This document shows positions 12,785 through 23,956 of a DNA stretch of 64,000 bases, piece after piece (the first letter of the stretch is position 1; each line of letters opens with the position of its first letter). Source of the stretch: Zea mays (Eukaryota > Streptophyta > Magnoliopsida > Poales > Poaceae). A program made the translations under genes and the position numbers. Where the stretch lies: the NCBI RefSeq assembly GCF_902167145.1, contig NC_050098.1:34342501-34406500 (forward strand), in the 5' to 3' direction. Under the pieces are notes generated by a model, which made no database searches, had not been told where the DNA came from, and saw only the letters and a list, made by a program, of their open reading frames with translations.

Positions 12785-13390
12785 TCCGTGCAAAAGTCGC
12801 CTAAGGGTGCAGCCGGACTAGCACAACAAGTGCGAAAAATCGAAGTCTTCTTCAAAAAAGACTATCCGCGCAAAAGTCGCCTAAGGGTGCAGCCGGACTA
12901 GCACAACAAGTGCGAAAAATCGAAGTCTTCTTCAAAAAAGACTATCCGCGCAAAAGTCGCCTAAGGGTGCAGCCGGACTAGCACAACAAGTGCGAAAAAT
13001 CGAAGTCTTCCTCAAAAAAACTATCCGCGCAAAAGTCGCCTAAGGGTGCAGCCGGACTAGCACAACAAGTGCGAAAAATCGAAGTCTTCTTCAAAAAAGA
13101 CTATCCGCGCAAAAGTCGCCTAAGGGTGCAGCCGGACTAGCACAACAAGTGCGAAAAATCGAAGTCTTCTTCAAAAAAGACTATCCGCGCAAAAGTCGCC
13201 TAAGGGTGCAGCCGGACTAGCACAACAAGTACGAAAAATCAAAGTCTTCCGCGAAGAGTATCCGTGCAAAAGTCGCCTAAGGGTGCAGCCGGACTAGCAC
13301 AACAAGTGCGAAAAATCGAAGTCTTCCGTGAAGAGTATCCATGCAAAAGTCGCCTAAGGGTGCAGCCGAACCAAGCACAACAAGTGCGAA
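12785..13390 (+). repeat. 80-bp tandem array downstream of pol, 8 copies
   Basis: aaaagtcgcctaagggtgca recurs at 12792, 12872, 12952, 13031, 13111, 13191, 13268 and 13345, so the period is 80 bp, shortening to 77 at the end. Each unit includes ccggactagcacaacaagtg and cgaagtcttc. Copies are nearly identical. Tandem arrays after pol are a known trait of Tat/Grande-type elements. Confidence 0.95.
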
Positions 13391-14436
13391 AAAGACTACA
13401 CCAAACTGTCCGCGCAAAGACCGACTACATGCGCGCCAGACAGACATAACAAATACACCAGACCAAGTGCGCAACACCTTCATGAGCATAACCGAATGTG
13501 CGAAGGCACACAACCTCATCATACAAGCCATTACATATGTACAGCGAGGGCATCACACTTTACATCGGCTCAACCTTCGGAATAATTCCCATCTCCCTAT
13601 AGTTAAATAACATTATCCTCAGCTCCTCACCCGCAAAAAGACCTCGTAGCTCCCCCTCACCCACACTCGCAGCGGCCGGCAAGGACAACAGTTCCTGCCT
13701 GCCAACCCTGCCCACACGAAGCCGACCGTCGTCCGCCTCACTCACTCTACGCTTCGCAACCGCCCTTCGCCGCCTACGCCCCACACTTGGACCAGGCACA
13801 ACTTCAGCATCCACAGCACGCGGCGAAGCCTCCACCGCTGCCACATCCAAGGCCGCAAAGTAATCCAAGTCCTCATCAGACGACTCTTCAGTTCACTCAA
13901 CCGAACTCCCAGAGTCACCAAAATCAGAAAACTTAGACGCAGATTCATCTGATTCATTCCCATCATCCACGGTCGAAGCCGCCAAAAAATTAGCAGTAGC
14001 GGTTGCGTGCGCAGGCCCAAAATCTTGAACCTGCGCAGCAACCAAGGTTTAGCAACATATGCAAAATTCCCTAACTACCCACACCCACTAAGCCACCTGC
14101 GAAGACCCAGCCGTCGCAGGATCCTCCGCTGCAGACTCCACCGCCATCTTCACAGGATCCTCAGCCCTCGGCGCAGCAGTTAGCGACGAGCCACCGCCGG
14201 CCGCAGTGGCTGCGGGGGCATCAGGGGCGCCTTCGACGGTTTTTGGGGGCGGCGCCGGGCCGACCTCGGACACAGCCGCCACCGGGTTCGACTCTGAATC
14301 AGGCTGCGCGCTGTTCAAAGCCCCGAAGTCCTCCACTTTCTCGTTACGCGCCGCTTGAGACACAGCACACAGATTCATCAAGCCCACATATAACCCACAT
14401 TCAGCAACACTAAACAAGAGTCAAACATTAACTGAC

Positions 14437-15142
14437 CCCTCGCCGTGTCGGACCGCTCCCTGACCACCTCCCGACCGTGGGGACCCCACATCCGGTCGAA
14501 GAGGGCTCCCGCAGATTCCTTCACCACAGGGTCCTCAACCTTGTAAATCTCGCGCTCGAAATCCTCATCAGATTGGTCGAAGACCTCATAGTGTCGGCAC
14601 CCTTCGCGGGACAGCGCGTTCATCGCCCCTTCGCAGGTGACCAGGGAGGCATAGGACATAAAGCCCTCCACAATGGCGGGGAGCGCCAGCAACTCCTCCT
14701 GCAGCCACTCGAGGCAGCGAAGTCCGGGCTCTTGTTCTGGCACTTCGAAGTCAGTGGTCCGCGCGCCCAGCTCGTGGTACGAGTCCATAAGCTGTTTGCG
14801 CGTCCGCTCAGCCTCCGTGCGCGTCGAAGCCTCGGCCCTCTCCACACGGGTCTGCAGAGCGTTGAACCGCTCCTCCCATTCCTCGGCGCGCTGTCTGGCA
14901 AGGCTACCCTCCACTCGAGCCAAATTGGCCTCCGCCTGCGCAGACTGCGCCTTGGCGAAGGCCTCATTAGCCTCCCTTCTCTCCTCCGCTAGTTGGCGCC
15001 AGAGGTCAGTCCTCTCGCCCTCCAGCGCGGCCACCTTCTCCGCCAGTTTGCGGCACTTGCTGTCGGCGGCCGACTTTTCCTGGACGGCGTCAGGATGTTG
15101 CGCCCGAAGTCTCTCGACTTCGGCAGACACAACCGCCGTAAG
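14437..15142 (-). CDS. Antisense gene exon 3, coiled-coil part (after the LARD1 break)
   Basis: Reads L-T-A-V-V-S-A-E-V-E-R-L-R-A-Q-H-P, then a long heptad-like Glu/Arg/Ala stretch (about 110 residues) with no prolines. A globular-looking end follows with W-L-Q-E-E-L, R-H-Y-E-V-F-D-Q-S-D and F-D-R-M-W-G-P-H-G. It ends at a GTCAGT donor (complement of 14431-14436), and the phase fits exon 4 at 14353. Its first codons lie on the other side of LARD1 at 32018-32060. Confidence 0.7.
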
Positions 15143-16561
15143 TGTCGCAGAACCTCCCAAGTTATCGGGCCCACATGCACCTGTCCTTGTCTCAAAGACC
15201 TCAGACGGCTATGCATGTGCACCAAACAACTTAACAGGATCTGTCCGAGTGCCCCGAGGACCCCGGATAAACGACTTACCGCCAAGATCGCAAGATTAAG
15301 TAAACACAAATCACACACCAACATTTGCAGCGGAAATAAATTCTTTATTGCAAAATGATTACATGTTACAATAAGTTTACATTATACAATTATCGGAGTG
15401 ATTACAAAAGAAAATGATTAAAAAGAATTACAATTTAAAATGTATAAAATATTTATAAGTTTTAAAATACATGCTAGCTTAAGTGACAATCCTCAATAGA
15501 GAAACTAAAGACGGGATATACTTATAGAAGAAGGCCGAGTCCACCGGCACTTAGCACCATCCACAACAGAACAAAATTACAACCTGAAAAACAACAGGGA
15601 ATAAAACTCTGAGTACGCAATTACTCAGCAAGACTTACCCAACTAAAGAAAAGACTCAGTTTGATGGTTTGATGGGAATCAAGGTAAGGCTTACCAAATT
15701 TCAAAGACTCAGTTTTGCAGAAAAGCTTACTAGTAGTGGATCCTTAAGCCAAACTTTTACTTCACAAGTTAAGTACTTCTCCTGAATCTAGATTCGCCTG
15801 ATCTAGAGCATTCACTTGTCCTATACTAGCTTCATTTTAGTATCTTTAGTTTCACTTGTTATCTACGATGCAGGGCAGTGATCCAGTCTTCATATCCGAG
15901 AAGTAACGGCGATCCGAATCGATTAATACTCAGCTAAGGATCTCCAACCACACGACATATGTAGCACTTAACCCTTGCATATGTCAACTCGCCCACGGGT
16001 TTCTCAAGACCAGAACGGGTCCCCGCCAACCGAGAGCTCAGTACCCCACCATCCAGCCTCTTGCCAGGTGGATACACGATACTCTCGCCATCTCTCCACT
16101 CCCATTGCGGGCCGACCTTTCTGGTATTGGTCCAACCGAGGCTAAGCTTACCCATGACGAGGCATGTGGCCAGTTAAAGGGTCCTAGATCAGCAAGCCTA
16201 CTTTCGGTACGGTCCTTAATCGACACAGACGGGCGACCTTTCCTGCTCAACGTCTGGTCTCATCTTATTATTTAACACCCAAATCATGTACCTGACAGAG
16301 GTACCATACTTGAATGATGAATTCATCACTGCAGATGATGCGCTCAGCATTACAAGTCCTTTTTCATAAAACAAACCCATACCCAGTGTCACACATCATT
16401 CTTTTAAAAAGAAACAAGTTTTAATTCTCTAGGCAGGGCTAAGCCTCATTAGTTCTTTTTGTAAAACAGGTATCAAGGAAGATAATCAAATTCCAAGGAA
16501 TGGCAATGCATCAACTGTTTCATCACTCAACTCTTATCACCTAATGCAACATCAGTGTTCG

Positions 16562-16850
16562 GCTAGGCGCCGACTAGGCGGCGATTAGGCGCGCCTAGGC
16601 GCTAGTCGAATGGCTGCCGTGTAGCCTAGGGTCCTATGCGTCTTCTAGGCGGCCGCGGCGCCTAGGCGGCGCTCAGCCGCGCCTAGGCGGCGCTCAGCCG
16701 CGCCTAGGCGGCGAGTGGGCGGCGCGCAGCGCCTAAGCGGGCGCGCAGGCGGGCGCGCGGGCGCGCAGGCGAGCGCGCGGTACTTTTAGCGCGCGCGCGG
16801 GAGTTTTTAGCCAGCGCGCGGTAGTTTAGCGTGCGGTAGTTTAGCCAGCG
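16562..16850 (+). repeat. hAT left subterminal repeats, GC-rich
   Basis: At least ten copies of ctaggcg/cgcctag-like motifs in both orientations, then a GC-alternating stretch (gcgcgcgggc). These are the probable transposase binding sites. The matching right cluster is at 20190-20288. Confidence 0.8.
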
Positions 16851-17137
16851 CGTGATAGAAACTGCTCCCCCGCCGGCGCTCATCCCCTCCTGCTGCTCCC
16901 CCGCCGGCTCCCTGCTCCCCCGCCGGCTCCCTGCTCCCCCGCCGGTGAGTTCTCCTCCCCCGTCGGCTGCTCCCCTAGTCCCCTCCCTGCTCATCCCCCT
17001 CCCCTGCTTTCCTCCCCCTCCCCTGCTTTCCTCCCCTGCTTTCCTGCTTTCCTCCCCTGGTTTCCTCCCCTGCTGAAACTGCTTTCCTCCCCTGTGCAGT
17101 GTACAAGTGAAAGAAATCAAAGGATTAAGGTTTAAGG

Positions 17138-19694
17138 ATGTCATCAGAAACTGCAGCTGCACCTTCTGAAACTGAAGCAGCTAGAGCGAATCTCCTAAAA
17201 AGAAATTCAGATGATGTTGGATGGGAATATGGTGTTCTTGTTGATGCTAACAACAAAGACAAGGTGAAGTGTAAGTTCTGTGACAAGGAGATGAGGGGAG
17301 GGATTTATAGGTTGAAGGAGCATCTTGCCCATGTTGGAAAGAATGTGAAGAAATGCACGTCTGCAACACCGCAGGCTCTAGAGGCTAAAGAGAAGTGCAA
17401 GAAAGCAATAGAGGCTGCAAAAAGGAAGAGGGAGGAGAAGACTGTTCGTGAGCTAGAACTTAGAGAGGAAGTGAATGTATCTAGGGTTGGAGAGGAGTCA
17501 GAAGAAGTCACTTGTGTTGGAAGCTCACAGCCTCACAAATTAGGGCCAATTGACAAATGGACACGTGCTATTGATCCTAGCAAGGCTGATTCATTCAAAC
17601 AACAGCAGCTGAACAAGGAACTATGGAAAGAAAGAGAGCATGAGGTGCACAAGTTTATTGCAAGATGGGCCTATAATCATGGTAAATTGCTAGTATACGA
17701 TGCTGTTTTCACATTTTAAAATTCATGAACTGAACACATTTTAAAATTAGACTTCATTTTTTAATCATTGGCAGGAATACCTTTCAATGCATGTGACAAT
17801 GATGAGTTCAAGCAAATGTGTGAAGCAATTGGACAATTTGGACCAGGACTTACACCTCCAACTCAAGATGCCTTTTGAGGTAGTTTGCTGGAAGAAGAAT
17901 ATGAAAGAACCAAGTGTTTGCTGCAGGAACGTGAAGCCGAGAAGATGAAAAATGGTTGCTCTATTATGACCGATGCTTGGTCAGATAGAAAGAGGAGAAG
18001 CATAATGAATATATGCACTAATTGTGCTGATGGAACCTCCTTCATCAGCTCAAAAGAGATGTCAGATGTGTCACACACAAGCGAAGTCATTTTTGAATTA
18101 GTGGACAAAGCAATTGAAGACATTGGTGAAGAAAATGTGGTGCAAGTAGTCACTGACAATGCCTCTAACAACATGGGAGCAAAGAAGCTATTGCTTGAGA
18201 AGAGACCACAAATATTTTGGACCTCTTGTGCAGCTCACACAATCAACTTGATGCTCCAAGGAATTGGCAAATTGCCTCGGTTCAGGAAAGTGATTGACCA
18301 AGCAAAGTCATTTACCATATTTGTGTATGGCCACACAAGAACATTGGAGTGCTTGAGATAGTTCACAGAGGGGAAAGAGCTAGTGAGGCCAGGAGTGACT
18401 AGGTTTGCTTCATACTTTCTCACTTTGAACAGTATGCAAGAGAAGAAGGACCAGTTAAGGAAGATGGTAGTTCATAGCAGGTGGGACTCATTAAAGGATG
18501 TGAAATCAAAGAAAGGAAAAGAGGCCACAGCTACTATATTGAGTCCAGCCTTTTGGAAGGATGTGAAGCTAATGTTGGCTGTTTTTGAGCCATTGGTCAA
18601 AGTCCTTCGTTTGGTTGATGGGGATGTGAAGCCATCCATGGGTTTCCTTTATGGAGAGCTACTAAAGGCAAAAAGAGAGATCAAAGAGGCCTTTGGCAAT
18701 GTTGAGTCTCGATTCAAAGATGTTATGGCTGTAATTGAGAAGAAGATGAATGGAAGACTTGATTCTCCATTGCATTTGACAGCTTTTTTGCTGAATCCAC
18801 ACTATAGCTATGCTAACCCATCAATATTTGATGAGCCCAAAATGAATGAAGCCTTCATATCTTGTGTTGAGCAATTTTATTATCATGATGAGGACCAACA
18901 AGAACAGGCTGCCAACTTTGAATTGAAAAAATTTCAGAATAGAGAAGGACCATTTAGCAAGAAGCTTGCAAGAACTTTTCAAAACTATGATTACAATCCA
19001 GGTAGAGGTACTTAACTACTTATTATATGGTTGTTTGCTGTTTTCTACCATGGTTGTTTGCTGTTTTTTAAACTAATAGAGGTGTTTCTAATTTATTTCA
19101 GCATCATGGTGGCGGTTATATGGAACTGAAACACCAGCTTTACAAAAGATGGCTACAAGGATATTATCTTTGACATCAAGCTCTTCTGGTTGTGAAAGAA
19201 ATTGGAGTGGGTTTGAAGGGGTTAGTACCTATCTATTAATCATTTCAGCAGTACTATGATTAAATTTCAGAACTGAAAATGCTTTTGTTTCTAATTTATA
19301 GATACACACTAAGAAGAGAAATAGGCTGACTACAACCCGCCTCAACAAGTTGGTCTATATTCAGTTCAATAACAGGCTGATGAATAACAGAGAAAAGATT
19401 AAGTCAAAGAAAATCACTGATGTTCTCTTGTCTAGTGATACAACTGAAGCTCAAGGTTTTCTCCAAGAGGGTGGAGATGATTGTGCACAAGTTGTCTTTA
19501 GAGATGAGGAGGAAGACGAGATGGAAGGTACAGGGATACCTTGGTCTGTTATTGGAGAGGCAGTGGGAGCAGAAGAACAGCTTGAGCCTCGTAGAAGTGC
19601 AAGAGTGAGAGAGCTCTATGAAGGAGAAGAGTTTGAGTCTGAAGAAGAAGAGTATGAAGATGAAGATTTGTGCTACAGTGAAGATGAAATATGA
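17138..19694 (+). pseudogene. hAT transposase gene (BED zinc finger, DUF659, hAT dimerisation)
   Basis: Four exons with GT-AG borders in phase: 17138-17681, 17775-19001, 19102-19220, 19302-19694. Exon 1 holds a BED zinc finger (V-K-C-K-F-C-D-K-E-M ... H-L-A-H-V-G ... K-K-C) and a basic helix. Exon 2 holds the DUF659-like catalytic part with T-D-A-W-S-D (Asp 17972) and V-T-D-N-A-S-N-N-M (Asp 18155). Exon 3 holds S-S-S-G-C-E-R-N-W-S, the conserved hAT end with the third catalytic acid (Glu 19194). Exon 4 gives K-K-R-N-R-L and a very acidic tail ending at TGA 19692. Two stops break exon 2: TGA at 17876-17878 and TAG at 18359-18361. The enzyme would cut and paste the element; this copy cannot encode it in full. 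Confidence 0.9.
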
Positions 19695-20189
19695 TCTGGA
19701 CTAAGAACTATGTGCTTGTGTTGTCCTTTATTTATGTGTCTTCTTTTGTGTGAGACCTGAACTAAGAACTATGTGCTTGTGTTGTCCTTTATTTATAAAT
19801 TGTGTTCTGCACTTGTATTACTGTCCTATCCACTTGTGTTGTAATTATCAGCTGCTGATATGGTGTGCAGTGTACTCAACTGCTCATGAATGGGAGGCTG
19901 CTGAAATCATCCAGATAAGTCACAATTTAGTGTTTTCTATTTTTTTTATGAACAGCTAGCTGTCTATTGACTAATTTACTAACTACTAGCTGTCAAAATG
20001 TGTTGCAGCCTTGCAGGAGCTAGGAACATGCAAGACAGCAAGAGTAAGCTCAGCTAGGAATCAGATATGTCTACTGGCCTTCTTTTTATACTTACTGTGA
20101 GTCTGTGACTCATATAGTCATATATAGTAGTTATATACGTATATATAGTTATATACATAATATATATATAATTTATGGCTATATTGCCA
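19695..20189 (+). other. hAT 3' untranslated region and AT-rich spacer
   Basis: No coding frame. A 36-bp direct repeat (containing gaactaagaactatgtgcttg) occurs at about 19696 and 19757. A tatata-rich stretch is at 20110-20180. Confidence 0.6.
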
Positions 20190-23100
20190 AAACGCCTAGA
20201 AAAGCGCCTAGAAGCGCCTAAGACCGAGTACTCCCGACTAGGCGCTAGGCAATGGGTCACCGCCTAGATTCCGCCTAGCGCCTAGCTGAACCTTGTGCAA
20301 CATATAAGTGATAAAAGTTTTAAAAACAACAAGGAGGTGGCAAATGCACCGGGGCTTGCCTGGGATAAACACTACGTTAGTGTTGTTAATTGACGACCAC
20401 TTGGTGAACATCTTCCATTCTGGTGTTGGCTTGATGCATCCACAAGATTAATCCACCAATATCATCTTATGGTTCGCTCTGATCCATGTCCTTCAGCTCG
20501 CATAATCATCTAGCGTACCTATTGGAAATGCATAATGCATATAAGCATGGACATGAATAGCATGAGATAGATATTCTATACTAAAAAAATTATCACAACT
20601 CCTATGAGCACACTAGATGTGAAGATATTACTATGTACCACAAGCGCATCTTTTACACTTAAATAGGCCTAACGCAAGTATCAAGCACTCATAACACACT
20701 TATAAACACAAGACAATCGAATCAACTCAATAATACTAGATATAAATGTCTACTAACCTTCTTCGCATTATTGAGTTCATTATAACCACACAAGGTCTAA
20801 TTAGCTACTAGTTCCAATACATTCATCAAAGTATTAATTCCCAAACTAATAGGTTTAGAGCACACATTAAGAAAGAAAAACTCAACCATGTGCAACAAGA
20901 CATTTGGATAAACATTTCAAATGTCATAAGTCTTCATCACTCAAGAATCAAAAATTGATTACTCCTACTTAGCCAAACAGGAATCAAACCAAATACCCCA
21001 TTGCAGATTTTCTGGACAGCATTCAGCAGTCAACGGTTTTGCTCATAACTCACAAGATATTCATCCAAAAATAGTGAACTAAGACTTTCTGGAAAGCTTA
21101 TAAAGTCCTCTATAACTCTTATATTATCATCACAACATGATCCGACAGTTTGAATGGTCAAACAGTGTAAAGTTTAATTCTGTCTAGATTTAGACAGAAT
21201 TCGGCTCTTCACTTAAAAAATCCATAACTGGAGTTTCAGAAATCTAAATCAGGTGATCCTAGACTTTTTAGAAAGCTAATAGAATTGTCTATAATTTATT
21301 TATAATCATCTCAAAGTGATCCAATGTGTATCGAAGTCAGTTAATACAAACAAACATTGCTGTCCAGATTTGGACAGATTCAGAGATACTAACTCAAACA
21401 GCTGTAACTTAATTTATAGATCACCAAAAAGGGTGATCCAAAATCTGTTGGAAACCTTAAGAAAAGTACTACAATTCTTCTATAATTACTAAGGTCTGAT
21501 TCTAAGTTTAGTTTAGTCAAACAAAGCAATTTTCGAAATCAGTACAGAATCTGGACAGATTCTGAAACTGAAATTGGGAAAATCATAACTCTTAAACTAC
21601 TAAACCTATGGTCATGAAAATTTAACACAAGAGAGATGGGGAGGTTACCTACTACTTTTATATAGAACATCTTTACAGAAAACGTAGTTTGCTTCACCGG
21701 ATTAGTTGCGCAATCAAAACTGTACACACAGGGAATTTATGATTGTGAACACAAGAACAATTAACTCAATCATACGACGCGACTCCATTATAATTATGGA
21801 TAGAATCATAACAATACATACAACACGGTATTTTGACAACAACCACTGATTTACCACTATTCCTCGCACACTTGTATATTTTAAATCCTAATCTAACATC
21901 AAACAATACCTATGCTCAACTATCCTAAGGAAAATATAAAGGAAAATCCTTCCCTAACATCGCCATGTAACATCGCATATAATACATCTAATCACTTTAT
22001 GCATAGTACCAAAAATAAGAGCGAGAAACTGGCTCACCCCCAAAAGCTCATATGAACCGAAACTTCACAATAACCGCAACAAGCGTTGATTCATCTAATT
22101 CATCAAACACCTGGTGGTCGACGTGCTATAGCTTTCTTTTCCAACCAAACCTTAGAACCTTTCTCTCTGTCACACTCGCACACAAATACACATAACCTCG
22201 TATCAACATAACATCAACAAAAATCTGCTCGCATTAGAAGAATTAGTGAAATACAAGAGGGTTAGGAATCACCATGACTAAACACGGCGATGACGTTGGG
22301 GCTGTGGATGGTGGGGAGGAGCAGGGGGTATGGCCGGTGAGGTTGGTGTGATGCATCCCATGGTTGACCTCCATGCCAAGACGAGCGTGGGGAGGAGGCG
22401 CTGGGAGCATGCCGTTAGGGGAGGGCGGCATCCATGGCACCATGGGGTAAGGGCGCTGATCATCAGAGAGGTGGAGAGAAGATGGGGAAGGGTTGGGCGA
22501 GCTCGACAAGACCGCGGGCTTGGGGGCGACGGTAGCCATGGAGGGAGGGATCCGAGGGGAGCCGCCATGGGGAGAGGAGGAGACGGGGCGAGCTGTAGGT
22601 GGAGGAGAGCGCCTGGTGAAGGAGATAGTGGCCGACACAGGAGGGGATCTCGGCTAGGGTTTGGGATAGCCATGGGAGGAACTCGGCGCGTGGAGATGTC
22701 GTCCTGGTGGCCGACGAGCAGGGAGTCGAGCGCTGCTGCTCAAGCGAGCATGGGGAGAATTTTCTGGTGGCTGGATCGCACATGTTGAAGGGAATACAGT
22801 AGTGAAGCAAATGAAAACTGAGATACGTATGTGAATTGATTGGATTGGAGAGAGGAGTACGTGGAAGAATTCTAGAGATTTCTGGGCACACCTAGGATAA
22901 GGCAAAGATGTTGAGGGCGGTAGGAGATAATTGAGAAAAGATTTTTCCTATTTTCCTTCTCATTTTTTACACAAAAGACTACACAGATAATTTAGTTCTC
23001 AGATTAAATCTACGCGAGATGTAAACCGGACGAAACAAAAGATACCAGTCAAACTAGTACAGACTGCACTTGATTTAATTTAGAGCAGATAATTTACTAG

Positions 23101-23940
23101 AGAATCAAATCTCAATTATAAATCCTCGGACTCAATTTCTCGGTGGATGAGCGAGGACTGAATTATTTTGCACCAAAACTTTAGTCGTCGAGATACGCTT
23201 AATTTATCAGGGACAAGATGATATTGTTCCATTGATTTATCTGAGATCAAATAAATTCGCCCGCAACCAAATACTTAGATTTATCTACCATAAATAGCGT
23301 GCAGGATGAAACCAATCTCGGTTATTAACTTTGCGTGTGTTTTCCTCAAATAGCACGCGCAGTCTAGATTTATGAAATCATTCAATTCCCAATTTTACAC
23401 TCGCTAGCACGTCGGACATGCGACAGCGGAGTGACAGAAGGCGCGGCACGTAGTGAAGAGTTGAATCGGTGGCCGATTCGGATAAACGAAAGGGATAGCG
23501 ATAGGGAGATAAGGTGCACACGGGGACCTCCGTGGAGACGATACGTGTCTTTCACGTAAGTGAGAAGCTGTGCGTTGTCACACACAGGGTTGCGCCCGCC
23601 ACACGCGTCACAATGTCAGGCTACAGAGAGACGTGCAACGCAAGCGTGAAAGAATTTCAAATGAAGTTTAAGAAGCTACATTTGATTTCAAAAATTATAG
23701 TTTAGGCAAGACGTCGATGGCTCAACCTAAACGATACTGGATTCGATGTTCCGAAGATTACCAAAGGCTGAATTTTAAAAGAAATAGATTTGGAAAAATT
23801 TAGACAGACGGAGGCAGACACGATATCAAAATCGTGATAAACGAGGTTGATTAAAAATTAGTGACCTTTACATTCACAGCTATCACGTGTTAACGTCTGC
23901 ACTAGTGGTCGAGCAGACGATAAACACCTGGGGTGTTACA

Positions 23941-23956
23941 ACCTTCCCCCCTTAAA
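23941..23956 (-). promoter_or_regulatory. LARD1 polypurine tract
   Basis: On minus TTTAAGGGGGGAAGGT runs straight into the LTR start TGTAACACC. Just upstream on minus is the inverted repeat AATCTCGGGACGAGATT (complement of 23960-23976). Confidence 0.85.

Larger units (their letters stand above)
16553..20295 (+). mobile_element. hAT transposon inserted in LARD1's LTR
   Basis: A 3743-bp insertion interrupts the left LARD1 LTR, with a perfect 8-bp target duplication tgcaacat (16545-16552 and 20296-20303); the other LARD1 LTR gives the empty site. Ends are CAGTGTTCGGCTAGGCG and, reverse complemented, CAAGGTTCAGCTAGGCG, imperfect terminal inverted repeats of the hAT type. Both ends are packed with CTAGGCG-type subterminal repeats (16562-16740 and 20190-20288). 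Between them lies one hAT transposase gene with introns. Confidence 0.95.
15143..23940 (-). mobile_element. LARD1 3' LTR (left copy), carrying a hAT insertion
   Basis: Without the 3743-bp hAT and its 8-bp duplication the LTR is 5047 bp, against 5053 bp for the other copy. Alignable along its whole length. In element sense it starts at 23940 (TGTAACACC) and ends at 15143. Confidence 0.92.

Noticed and set aside
12785..13390. CRISPR-like regular repeats
   Set aside because: The units are contiguous 80-bp tandem repeats without unique spacers, in a plant retrotransposon.
22243..22673. Pro/Ser-rich minus-strand frames in the LARD1 LTRs (also 30320-30750)
   Set aside because: The frames overlap each other, and the two LTR copies differ by amino-acid changes without sign of constraint. 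GC-rich composition explains them.
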